From: Pestalotiopsis fici W106-1
Taxonomy: Eukaryota > Ascomycota > Sordariomycetes > Amphisphaeriales > Sporocadaceae
Reading direction: 5' to 3'
DNA: 64,000 nucleotides
Assembly (NCBI RefSeq): GCF_000516985.1
Contig: NW_006917099.1
Span: forward strand, 2,434,685-2,498,684
Shown: positions 1 through 11,600 of the stretch, one piece after another
Numbering within the stretch: position 1 is the stretch's first letter
Layout of the letters: every line of letters begins with the position of its first letter
Program-made: the position numbers and the translations under genes
Notes under the pieces: generated by a model
What the model was told of the DNA's origin: nothing
Databases searched by the model: none
The model's input: the letters and a program-made list of their open reading frames with translations, nothing else

Positions 1-102
1 GCGAATGTGGCCAGTCACATCGTCGCCGGCGCTGGAGTGGTACGCCGTCTTTTCGGCATCGTAGTGCGGCGGCACCTTGTCGGACGAGGACGAGCGCTGC
101 AT
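1..102 (-). CDS. N-terminal fragment of unidentified protein (leaves window)
   Basis: A reading frame starts with ATG at 102 on the minus strand and stays open for 34 codons to the window edge. The start context is CAAGATG, with a purine at -3, which favours real initiation. The visible residues begin MQRSSSSDKVPPHYDAEK and are polar, Ser-rich and without a signal peptide, as in the cytosolic N-terminal tails of many fungal proteins. No domain is visible, so no function is assigned. The rest of the gene lies upstream of base 1. Confidence 0.5.
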   Translation of the reverse strand, partial: MQRSSSSDKVPPHYDAEKTAYHSSAGDDVTGHIR

Positions 103-2343
103 CTTGACGGTGTCGTGTGTTTTGCTGTTTGCGTGTGGGGATAAAAAAAACAAAAAGGGTCGAGCTTGTGCCCAACGACTCTTCTGTATTTAAATGAGAT
201 ACAGAAAAGAAGATTACAGAGTCGCAAAACTCTGGCAAAGCTTGCGCCGGTAGTTGCAGCAAGGACCGATGAGCTTAAGGGCTGCTGTGCTGGTATGTAA
301 TGTTGAGTGTGTGAGACAAGTTCACAGCTGAGGCGCCCTTTTCAACTTGGAGCTGAACTGAACCGAATCTCTTGACTGATTCCGCCCTTTGATTGAAGCT
401 TTCAGAAGCACCAAGACCTGAGCTGGTGATCTTCTTCTGCTGCTTTATCCTGGAACGTTGCAAACGGCCCGGCAGTCACACTTGGGAAAGCGCAAAGGGA
501 AGAAACAAAACAACGAGTCCAAGCCGTTTGTTTCCTCTCGAGGCCTCGGTTGAAGTGCGAACCAGGTCCGTCTTATGAAGAGCTCAAAAATTCGGGGACC
601 CTCGCCCGTTTTGGATCAAAGAACCATTTGCGCAAATCAATCAGTCAACCAAACCATTCATCCCATCCCAACCCATGGCCGTGGGAAACTAGCATGCGTC
701 GCCAAGAGCCTCCATCGTTTCCCCAAGCCGCCTGACTGAGCTGCTGTTGTAACTGTTGTGCTGCGCTTGATAGAACATGGGGGAAAGCCGCTTGTACCTC
801 CAGACTCCAGCATGGAGACCATGCGTGGGCAAGGTATGTGGTACTCCGCAATTGTTGCCCTTGCAGTCTTATCTCTCAACTCCATTTGTCACTCCAATTT
901 GCTCAGTATCACTTATTAAGCTCTGTATGGCGGCCTAGGCGTTCTCCTCTCTCTCTTTGGATTATTTGCTCTACGTATTGTAGTACGCTGCCAAGAGTCC
1001 ATATCGCCGAGAGCCCTACCTATCTAATCGCGTGACCAATTGCGCGGGAGTAACAAAACGGTTTTTTCCCCCTTGGCCTTGACTTGATAAAGAGTCAATC
1101 CAAATCGTGGCGGAGGAAAAATGGCTTGAACCAATCGCGCTCGACTCGCGTGCCCTTGCAAATACCAAGCCTCTAAGGTTTTTGTAGTGTGTGTATCACG
1201 TACATAGTACATATTTGCACTCCAAACCCGATTGCACTTCCACCATTCCTGCTATCCGTGTCCCGGTTTCCGTGTGGTGGAGTGTAAGCTTTGAGATGTC
1301 GGCTTGTACTTGCTTTTTGTGTCCTACGGTCATTTGGCTTTCATCATCTATCTTCTTGGCATGGCGTGCAAAAAAAGAAGCCTTGCGTATGTATAGATAA
1401 CTGCAACATGAGCTTGCTGCCACTTTTCACTCATGGTGCATCGATCAATAAATCAATCACTCTTCTAAATACGCACGTACGGGGCTGTAGGCGGTACGTA
1501 TGCGGAATGCCCCGCGAGCTGCGGCGGAACCTTGCTATGCGGCCACATCCGAGCTGCATCCAATCCACTGCTATTGCGCCCGAGTAAAGTGTATGTAACG
1601 GTTGGACAAACGTATGATCAAACACATACTCGAGTCTCGACGCCAGGCCAAAAGTTCCGCAACTCGTGCACAGTACTGCCGCTCTCCCATTTGCAGCTTC
1701 TCCATCCAGCAAGGGTCCCTCTACCAGGGGAGGCCTAGAAAACGCCACAGAATCGCCCGTTAGAACCGTACTGGCTAGCTGTTCCGTTCCGCCAAGATGC
1801 CAAGGCAGAACCAGTGGAGGTTCATCCGGCTGACCCCCTTGTTCCGACTCACCAATATCGATTTGCACAGCCAATGACCGTCGGTCTGCATATCTGGACA
1901 AGCCGCTTGATGCCATACCTTGTTCGCTTGCGCAATCCTTCTGGAAATGCGTCCATGCTAGTCTGGTCTGTTGGACGTTCAAAAGTCGTGATTTGCGGAT
2001 TTGCGCGATCCAGAGCAACGAATATGGAGCGCCGTTGAAGGAAATTTTCTTGACTAATTTCGATAGTCTTGGACCATATCCAGCATCATTGACTATATCT
2101 TGTGTGTCGTATGAATATCATCTTTGTATAATGTAAATGTCATGCGACTGAGACTACAAGTCCTACATGGGCATATTGCCAAACCAACATCTCGAATTGA
2201 CTTTCCATCCCCGTGAACGCCGTCCAGCCACATCATGCAATAAAAGGACTCGAGCTTTTTGAGTGCCGGTCTATCTAGAATGCTACTGCCAAATTATCAT
2301 CAAAAGCACCTGATTTCGTAGTTGCTTCATTCACGTCCGGTCC
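103..2343. other. Intergenic region, no supported gene
   Basis: About 2.2 kb between the partial gene at the window edge and the 3' end of nup192. Bases 103-250 are probably the promoter and 5' leader of the edge gene; an A-rich stretch lies near 145-158. The longest minus-strand frame (1431-2018) opens with TTG; its first ATG is at 1916, leaving 161 codons with no recognisable domain. I do not call it. No RNA gene or repeat family was seen. Confidence 0.5.
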
Positions 2344-5300
2344 TCAATGGAAAAGCACCGGTGTGCTGGTGGTCTCGGGAGGCTGATATGCCTCGCTCTC
2401 AAACTGTGGGGCAAAACATGTCAGCTCAGGCTCACCAGCTGACAAGGCGGAAAAGACTTTTGCACAAACACACGTACCTCTAGGAATCCAGTGGCCATAA
2501 TGATCACCATTAGTGCCTCGGCCAGATCTTGAATCTTATCGTCCAGCACTGCCTCCATCTTTCCAGTGCCATTACCGATTCCTGCTGATCGTTTGAGCAC
2601 GTGCATAACCAGCATTCTATGCTCAGTCAGGAATCGTCTACCCTGCCCGACGTTGTGAGACCCGCGGCTGACGATAGCGGCTCCGATTATGCGCGATACC
2701 TTGACGAGCAGGGCGTAATGCTTCTCGAGTGCCTTGTAGTCAGATGGGTCGACTTGCAGCTCTGGGTCCGCCGCAAACAAGCCCGATGCTTCTATGGAGC
2801 GGAACAAGTTGGCATGCAGGACATTCTTGGCGCCCTCGCGTGTCTGGCATAATTGCAACAGGAGCGCAAGCTTGGCGTTTTGGTAGTTTAACTGATCAGA
2901 GTTTCCTGCAAGTATTTGATTAGATCTGGACACCGAGAGGCAGTTTTGTTTCTTGATTCTTACCACTTCCATTCACCTGCATCCAGTCATCCATGAGGTG
3001 GCGCAATGAGTCGACGAGAACGCCAATAAAGTTGAGCCGATTGAGCATATCGACGACATAATTGTCGCTTTCGTTTCTTCCCAGGTTGACTAGTGTACCC
3101 AGCAAGATCAGAGCTGCGGTCTGGCAAGCAGCGTCACCGCCGGAAGCGTCGTCGCATAGAACGTTCATGAGCCTTTCGCCGAATACTTGAATTGTCTTGG
3201 CCGTCTTCTGGCGGCCTGACAATAAGCCCGATCCGTGGTCAACAAGAGCGGTAATGTAACGGTAGCATATGCTGTAGTAAAGCGTCCGTAGCTCAGCAGT
3301 GCCAGACCATTTGGCGACAGCGTTGAGAGAAATCTGGAAGAGCTGGAAAAGCTTGTCGCTCACTAGGCTGCCAATAGCCCGGCTCTGCTTGTCGCCGCCA
3401 GACATCAAACTAAAGTCCAGGTTGAAGATAAGAACCTTGGCTAACCGAACGAGTTCAAAGGCCGCAGTGGGATTTTCCAATCCATACATTTCGAGGCTTG
3501 GGAGGATAGCTTGCAGGACTTGCAAGATGAATGACACCCTGTTGGTGCCCTTGAAATCATTGGTTTCGGTCATAATCATCAATAGCTTTGTCCATGCGTT
3601 TAGGACTTTGTGATTGCGGGTATTGACCTGTTTGAAACGATTCAGATACGCAGCATATAGCTGTATTTGCTCTTCTTCCACTTCAATAGGAGCCAAGTCT
3701 TGCTGCGATACGATTTGGCCTGGCAATTGGGTGGCGTTTCTCTTCAGATGTATGATCTCCTTGACCCTGTTCAAGTTGTACAAGGCATCCCCATCTACGT
3801 CGGCCTCTAGACAGACTCGGATATCAAGATCTCTGTATGTCTTGAGCTCAGGGGGGTCGGTGACAAATTGTGTTTCTTGCGGCAGGAAATCGTGGAATTC
3901 GAATATGGAGGCAACTGGGATAGCTTCGCCACCGTCCACGGGAATCTGGCCACTAAGAGCGTCGAAAACTCGCCTCTTGAGTGCAGGCAATTGACTTTGC
4001 GACACGCTACACACCTCGTGGGTTATGTATTCCAAAGCCATTGCCCGAATTGAGAGGTAGTCTACGTAGCCATGCGAAGCGGGAGCAATGAGGAAATCTG
4101 GTCCTGCCGGCTCCAATCCATCCCACAATGAGCTTGGCTGTACAACTAGCCCTTGCAGCAAAAGGTGAAACAAGAAATCATTCTCCCTCAACTGGTCGAG
4201 GACGAGCTGAGACGACAAGCGGGAGGACCATAGCGCCTGGAATATGCGCATAGCCTTGTACTTGAGATCAATGAGCCACGTCCGGACGCATCCCTGCTCG
4301 TCCGTGATGGGAAGTTCGACAGGTATTCCGAGAATTGAATGAAACAAGGAGGTGCCCTGGGTAAAGGGACTGCCGGGAGCAATGTCGATTGTGGTTGCAT
4401 TGCAGTGAAAGCCCAGTAGTAGGTGAGCTACCGTCGGCCGATCAGGATTCGCCCGAATGCAAGAATACAAAAAGTCTAATATGTAGACTTTTGTTTGGTA
4501 GCTCGCCGAATCTGCCTGTCTAAACATGTCTAGAGGTGCTCCCATCTCGGAAATAAATGACCCCGCGATAGACTCGGCGAACCCATTGTCCTCCAAAGCC
4601 ACGATCGCCTTGTTGCGGCGAGATGGCCTTTCCGACCCGTGCTGCCATGCAGAGATGATTATGGACGAGGTAGAGATCTTTTGCAGCAACTTCAAACTTG
4701 CAAGTGTGAGATCAGTATGTCCGATGCCGCAGTAACTGCCGAGGTCGGAGATGATGTTCAAACTCGTCATGAGGCCATCCTCGATGCTTCCAAATGCGAA
4801 ATTTGATAGTGGCGTAAACATGGATCGGCCGCCGGCTCGTGATTGTGATTTCACCAAAGGCCGAACAAGATTCAAGTATGTCGGTTGCAGTTCCAGGGCC
4901 TTGGTGATGAGTTCCACTGCCCGAAGAATGCTAAGAAGCAGTGGTGAGTCCGGTGCTGCACTGCCAACGTCGGATGGTTCTTGGTGAATGGTGCTGAGGA
5001 GTGTCTTCATAAAAGTTGCATCATACATCCAATCCATGACTCGTGCGAATGGATGAAGTGTCACGTAGGTTGCTAGATCTTTTGGTGCAATGGCAGAGTC
5101 GACAGGGATCGTCGTCTCGTTTGCAAATATGATCAGATCCTCGTTGAAGATTGTGAGGCAGGTGAGTGCGAATTCTAGGCACTGGTACCGTAGGATGCGC
5201 TGTTGGGGGACATCTGAAGAGTCCTGCGACCTAATGCCAAATACGTGACCCAACGCAAAATCAATAAACGGCTCAATACCAGGACGGACTCTGGTGGCAG

Positions 5301-7561
5301 CGCCCAGGCTTTCCGAAAATGGTAGCGTGTCCCTCAATTCATATCCTTCAGGAAGGGACGACAAGGCCGAGAGCAGCTGGATGAAGGAGCCTACTTCCTC
5401 AAAGCGCGGGCTCATTTCTTCAAAAAGAGACTCCATGATCAGAGCTGGAGACTGAGGAATTGCGGTGGCCTTGCTAGTGCTAGGCGGAATAAAGGCCCCG
5501 CTAAGACAAGCATCAAGCTCACTCCAAATGGCAAAGCTCTGCTCCAGAGTTTTCCGTGAGAGCAGGGCGCTGACTGCGTTGAATGCACATGCTCTCAGGC
5601 GTCCAGGGACATGGCTACTAACCAGGGTGAAGACAAGGTCGAGTAGGTTGGGATTCTGGTGGTCAAGGAGGAACAGACGTGCCGCCTCACTGTTTGAAGC
5701 GACTTTGGCAATGAGCCGAAGGTAACACTCGAGCATCATTGCTGATTCCAATTCCGCCTCAACGGGCTCATGATTGAATCTCCCGGCCTTGAAACCTTGA
5801 GGTTGCGGTGGTGCATTTTGTTTCTCGCGAATCTTTTTAGTGAAGAAATCCAGTTCTTTAAAGATTTGGGGCCAAGTAAGTGACAGGTTCTTCCGCATCT
5901 TTCCAGACGCATGAAATCCGTCATCCAACAAGAATTCGTGCGCCGAGGTGGCCGATTCAGCGTCCTCGGAGAGGGATTGCAGCATTTCACAGAAAGCACT
6001 GACAAGTGGCGTAGAGGCGCGTCTGGATGCCCATTGAAGAAATCCCGCTAGATGGCTGTCGGGGTCGCCCCAGAATGCATCCGCTGCTTCTGGGCGGCCT
6101 TCATATGAAAAGGCAATGATCATTAAGAATCTCTCCAAGTCAACATCCTGCTCCTGCGCATGGTTCATTTGGCGCTGTTCATCTTCTTCCACTCGCAATT
6201 TTCGGAGAATGTCGGGCAGATTGGAAATGAAAGCATCGACAAACATCTCAACCTGGCTCGCAAGTGCCTTTTGGAAAAAATCCGAGAATGAATACGTGTC
6301 AGCAGGTAGAGGTGGTGTTTTACGTTGGAGCCACTGGCGAATGGCTATACGGGCCGGGTCTTGCCAGTCTGAAGACTGTACGTCTGCAACGACGGCCATC
6401 AGCAGATCAAAGGCACCGTCTTTGAGAGCTTCAGTGAAGATCCTCGCCCTCTGGGCATCCTCTGCGTCGATATCGATGCCTTGGAGCTGAGATCCAGCTG
6501 CATCATCGACATACCAGCCGCTGTATTCAGCCAGCCACCAAGACTTGACGGCAGCACGAAAGTAAGGAATAGAACGGGGATCGTCATCGGACTGCTTGCA
6601 CACAGTTTCATTGAGCTTTCGAGCTTGGGTCAAGTCGCCGTTGCCCTCGGTCGAACCAAACATTGTGATAAAAGATCCCAGAGCCGGGAACAAGTGAATG
6701 GTAAACGAATCATACCGGTCAATGTTCTTGAGGAGGCCGAAAAAGTCGATGAAATCTTGGGCCGTGGCGACACGCTTTTCGACTGCATACGACAAAATGA
6801 CGGCCACAAGTTCGTGTTGCTGGACGAGGCTGATGCGGGAGAACTCGATTGTTTCTCGAAATTCGGCCAACGTCGCCTGGCCGAGAACGTTTGCTTTTGC
6901 AACCTGATCCGTGATACGCTGTTGCCAAGCACGAATGTCACGCATGGCGGCCATGCATCGGGGTATGAGTTTACTGGCCTTTGCAGAAGGCACACTGCCC
7001 AAGATGAGTTCGGCAACGTATGCTCCTAACCAGTCCTCGACCTCTTCCGGGACCTCATCGATCTTGGACAACTCAAGAAGGAGACGCACACAGTCGAGCA
7101 GGTATTTTCTCTGCTGATGGAAGCGGATCAAGGCACACTCTCGCCGCGGTCGGCCGAGCAAGCGCTCGTCGTCTTCCGTCTCTAGTATCAGTCGCGATGC
7201 TTCCAACTCGTCAAGATCGATCTCATCGGCGACTTGCAGGGCGAGCTCCTGGAACTCTTTCGTGATCTGGTACTCCTCGCCATCGATTTGTATTGTTCCT
7301 GCGTTGACATTGCTTTGTCAGTTTGGGCGCCGTCAAAACACGGTTTTCTTGCAACATACCCGAGATGACAGCATCGCGGCTGGTCTTGCTTCTTGCGCGC
7401 TTGTCCAGGAAAGCTGCGATTCTGTCTCCGAGAAGATCAAGCGACGGTCCTATGACCTGGGGCAAGTCCAGGCGCTGATCTTTCGGCCGGTCGACGACGG
7501 AGAGCAGGAGTCCGTGAAGCGACTGCAGGGCCTCGAGAACGCCAGAACCATCTTCAGCCAT
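2344..7561 (-). CDS. nup192: Nucleoporin Nup192/Nup205 (inner-ring scaffold of the nuclear pore)
   Basis: Large alpha-solenoid scaffold nucleoporin of the Nup186/Nup192/Nup205 family, an inner-ring component of the nuclear pore complex. I join four exons on the minus strand: 7561-7360, 7298-2964, 2905-2478 and 2403-2344. All three introns (7359-7299, 2963-2906, 2477-2404) have GT-AG ends and keep frame, giving 5025 nt and 1674 residues, in the usual 1650-1760 range of fungal Nup192. The start is ATG 7561. The N-terminal portion has the family's helical pattern, including LLDCVRLLLELSKIDEVPEE early in exon 2. The last exon encodes only 19 residues (beginning FESEAYQPPE) plus stop and is easy to miss. 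It is divergent from tel1, about 1.1 kb away. Nothing is truncated. Family call firm; the tiny last exon is a splice inference. Confidence 0.9.
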
Positions 7562-8651
7562 TTTGTTCGATCAATCCTATCGCATCGTCGCGTGCCCAAG
7601 GTGCACTGTAGTGACGCAATCGTCGAGGGGTGCGCTGCGAACCAGCCGAGCACCCTTTTGATCTCAAACAAGACGCAGGTTGGTGGGATGGCCGACCAGT
7701 CCACTACTTTTCGTAGGTTTGCTGTACGCTGTCTTTGGAACGTTTAGAGAGATCGCGAGCCCGGCAGTGTTGCTGCAAGAGCACCGTTCGTCAGTTATGC
7801 CTGTCGGAAACTTCAGAGATGTGCGCCCGTGATATTTTTTCCTTGGGATCTCAGGCGGTTCAAGTTTCGATGCCACGATTGGCTGCAGGGGAGCTCTGCT
7901 AAGCTCAGGAAGCTGCAAGCAAAGACGGGGCGTCAATGGAGGCACTGACTTTTAAGTGGAGAACAAAACGGGCGCGCGAGCCTTGGGTGCTTGTCAACAA
8001 TATGCCGATTCCAGCAGGCGGTGAAACAGCTAATGATCGCCTGAAAGAATTGAGAATCCGCAGCTGAGGTCAACTCTGACTGGACAGTGGAGCCTCAGCG
8101 CGCGGCAACTTGGACGTTGAATTTAAGGCAGGCGCTAATAATGACTCCCTACCTTACTTCGTCCAGCACTTTAGACTGTAGTATCACTGTGGAAGGTGCG
8201 TATCCAGTAGACTCAACTCACTACATTCATGTTAATTTGATTCATTTCACTCACCGAGACTTGGAATCTCTTCGCATGTCAAGTTATTGTTTTTTCCCTT
8301 TCATGTCCTTGACCTGGGAACCATTCACTATCCTCAGTGTCTGCCGTGTTTCTTCCAGGTCTCCTAGCTTGTGGATGTCGCATTTCTACGGACGGTTTAG
8401 GTATTCATGAGCGTCAACGCGTCACGCCAGAAGACCAGCAGATAACTCGAGATCTCCAACCTTGAACAGCACATTCGAATAAGGCTTTTTTTTTTTTTCT
8501 GGCCCATAAGGCAACATGTCTATTGCTGCCATTGATGTTGAGGTCAACCGGTTTGCATTTTTGACGGCACGCAGATTAATTGTGCCATTCTTTCCGCATT
8601 TTGAAGTAGAGTTGAAGCAGCCATCACCCTTCTCATTGTACGCTGCCCATC
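7562..8651. promoter_or_regulatory. Shared intergenic region between divergent nup192 and tel1
   Basis: About 1.1 kb separating the two start codons; it must hold both promoters. A T-run of about 13 lies at 8488-8500, just upstream of the tel1 start region. An ATG at 8516 opens a 65-codon plus-strand frame that overlaps the tel1 start region out of frame; it could be an upstream ORF in the tel1 leader, but nothing else supports it. No transcription-factor site is convincing by eye. Confidence 0.4.
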
Positions 8652-11600
8652 ATGCCAGCCCCCAAGGCGGCAACGCGGAAACCTCGAGTGGACAATTTGC
8701 TAGATGCCATTAGTAATTCAGCCGCCCTCATCCATTCATCTTGTCCATGTGCTAATGTGCGATTAAAGAGTCGATTGAGGACGCTGGTGCTGGAGATCGG
8801 CTGCATGCTTTGGACAGTAGGTTCTGGTCTCTCTCATTCCTACTAGCGGTGTCTGACATTCCATAGACCTCATATTCTTATTCGACAAGCGCACCAGACA
8901 AGTGGAGGCGTAAGAAACAGATCACCCATTTGGTAGAAGGAAACTAATGTGAGTTTGCAGAATCAAGGACAAGGAATACCACCGAACTTTAGAAGCACTG
9001 TTTCGCTGCATCAACACAGAGAAGACCGCCTATTTCAAGGCCAAACGAGGAAGATCTTCAGCATCCACGTCGGCTGCGAGACTGACAAAGTGTGCCGAGG
9101 CGATACGTATTGTGCTAGATCATGGCTCTACCAAGCTAAAGCGCAATACTTTGGCGGCAGTCGTCGATCATATTACTCAAACGCTACCCGATTCCGAGGA
9201 AGGCTACTTACAGCCTCTACTGCTCGAGTATGTTAGGGCTCTCCTGGCAATGTTATCGTATCCCTCAGTTGTAGAGTCGTTGGCAACCTACAGTGGCGTG
9301 ACATGGCTGGATTGCATCGATTTCATTCTCGAGGTCATTGACTGGCACTTGGAATCGCATGCTGGAACTGCTACCCCATCCCGAGATTCTCCGGCCCCTG
9401 GAACACCGCAAGCATTATCGCACCCAGGCTCAACGCTCAGGTCGACAGCAACATCATCGAGTCAGCGTGGTGGGCATGGTTTGCATCAAACCGTCCTGCA
9501 CGATCTTCTCGAATGCTTGTGCCTACTGATATCAGCTCCTAATGCACCCGTCTTGAAGCGCTCGGCAAAGATCAAAACGTCCGCCCTGCAATGCATTCGA
9601 CTTCGTTTTCTTGGAGTATCTTCAGTCTTACAGCTCGGCTTTTTCATCCTGAATGTCATTGTCCAAGTAACACAGACCGAAGACACGACACAAACCAACC
9701 AGCTCGTCGCCGAGATTCTACCTTTAATTCGGCAGTGGTGGCAAGCAAAGACAACATCACAGGAGAATGCACTACTGAACAGCATTCAGGTCGAAGCATT
9801 AAAACTGCTGTTCAATGTTCATATCAATGTAGCTCACCTCGTGCAGTCCGGTGACTCTGGTATCGTTATGGAGCTGGAGGAGCTTTGTGACATGCTCTGG
9901 AATCAATATTCCCAGAGAGAGGGGCGTAGCCAGCTCCAACAGGATGACTTGACCTTTTCAAATGTGCCTCAACACCCTCACGCCTTTCAAGTGGGCACGT
10001 TTGCACTTCGTCTCTATAATGTCGAGGCCGAGAGAAAATGGGCAGTCATCCACATCTTGGCCATTTTCGAAGCCATACTTTGGAAGCAGTCGCGATCCCA
10101 CCATGGCGTCGTTGAGGAGAACGATGAACACCCGCGAAAGAGACGAAGGATAGCTCAAGACTCCAACAGATTGCACCAGAAGCTGAAAATGCCTCGAGAT
10201 AATATGCGCATGATGGCCCTCCAGCTTATACCCTTTTTTGTGTCACACGTTCGTTTATCCGTCAGCGACGTGGAAGAAAATCTGTCAATTATGGCCAGTC
10301 TCGTCGGTCACAAGAACGCGAAATTGTCAACATGGGCGACAATTGCCAGTGCTAGGTACCCAAGATTCTTGCATCAAATATCGATTCAAGCAAACTAATC
10401 TGTCCGTCTTTAGTCTCGCGTCGGCCGAAATTGCTACGCACAAGGATCTGTTGCCAATTTGGAAACAGCTATGGTACATGGCAGCACGGAATCTGAGCAT
10501 TTCAGCCACTTGCCGTGCTTCAAGCGTTTTGCTATCTGCCATTGTTTCGAATGACCTACTCTCTTATCATGAGATCTCAGATGACATCAACAATATCATC
10601 ACGGCCGCTGATGTCAGCGGCCCATCAGTTGTAGTGGATTCTTCAGTCATCCTGATGACGAAATTACTACAAATCAGAAACTATAGGCTTCCAAGTGCCA
10701 GCCACGCCACCTGCAATCACGTCATTCGCTGGTTGTTCCTGAGATGGGATCCAGGTAAGAGCTCGCCTATGCTGCTGTCTTGAATGCAAACGCTGACTGC
10801 TGCAGCTGATCCCATTTTCGTCTCGGTTTACTCAATTCATGTCGCCCCCCTAGACATTATCAATCTTTTCCGAGCCGCGTCGGGATTGCCTAGCCTCGTC
10901 TTGAAGGGTCATCCCCAACTCATCAGTGGACCGCTCGTCGAGAATTGGAGCATGCTACAGGACCGGCTCGAAATTGTACGATATCTTCTCCTGGTCAATG
11001 ACGACGAGCCACGAGCGATGGTTGTCAAGCCCACCAAAGCCTCGCCAAACCAATATTCTCTCCAGAATGCAGAGAGTGCCGACTCTCATGCCGTACGAAA
11101 GCTGATAGCAGAGCTGATGCACCCTAAAGCCGATGAATTGCAGGCATTGTGCGAAAGCTGGAGTAAGAAGGGCGAAGGATCGTCTCAGATAACAATTGAT
11201 AAGTTCCGGAGTCTACTCAATTGTCTGGTTGTGATAGCATTCACACTGGTTTATACAACAGAACTCAACACCAGACATTCTCAGGATTTGGAAGTCGTTT
11301 CCACACAGCTGCTTCGACATGCGTTCGAGGTTGCTTGGCTCTCGTCAGAAAATCAAGTATTCTCCGAAACCACCTTGAAGACAGTCCGCCCATACCTTCC
11401 TTGCTGCTCTACCAGTGCCCTAAGCGACATCCACCAGGCTCATCCCCAGGTTCTGGCCTTCTTTTCGGAGCTTTCATCGCAATTTGACGAAAGAATGTCC
11501 CAGCACTCGTCCTCTTATGCAGAAGACACAATGGATCTGGACGAGGATTTCGGAACGCAGGAAAGCCATTCGAGCACAACTTCACGGACAATTGATATCT

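Noticed and set aside
1431..2018. 195-codon minus-strand frame
   Set aside because: Opens with TTG; from its first ATG (1916) only 161 codons remain, and there is no domain or splice pattern.
8516..8713. 65-codon plus-strand frame upstream of tel1
   Set aside because: Overlaps tel1 exon 1 out of frame and has no family resemblance; possible upstream ORF only.
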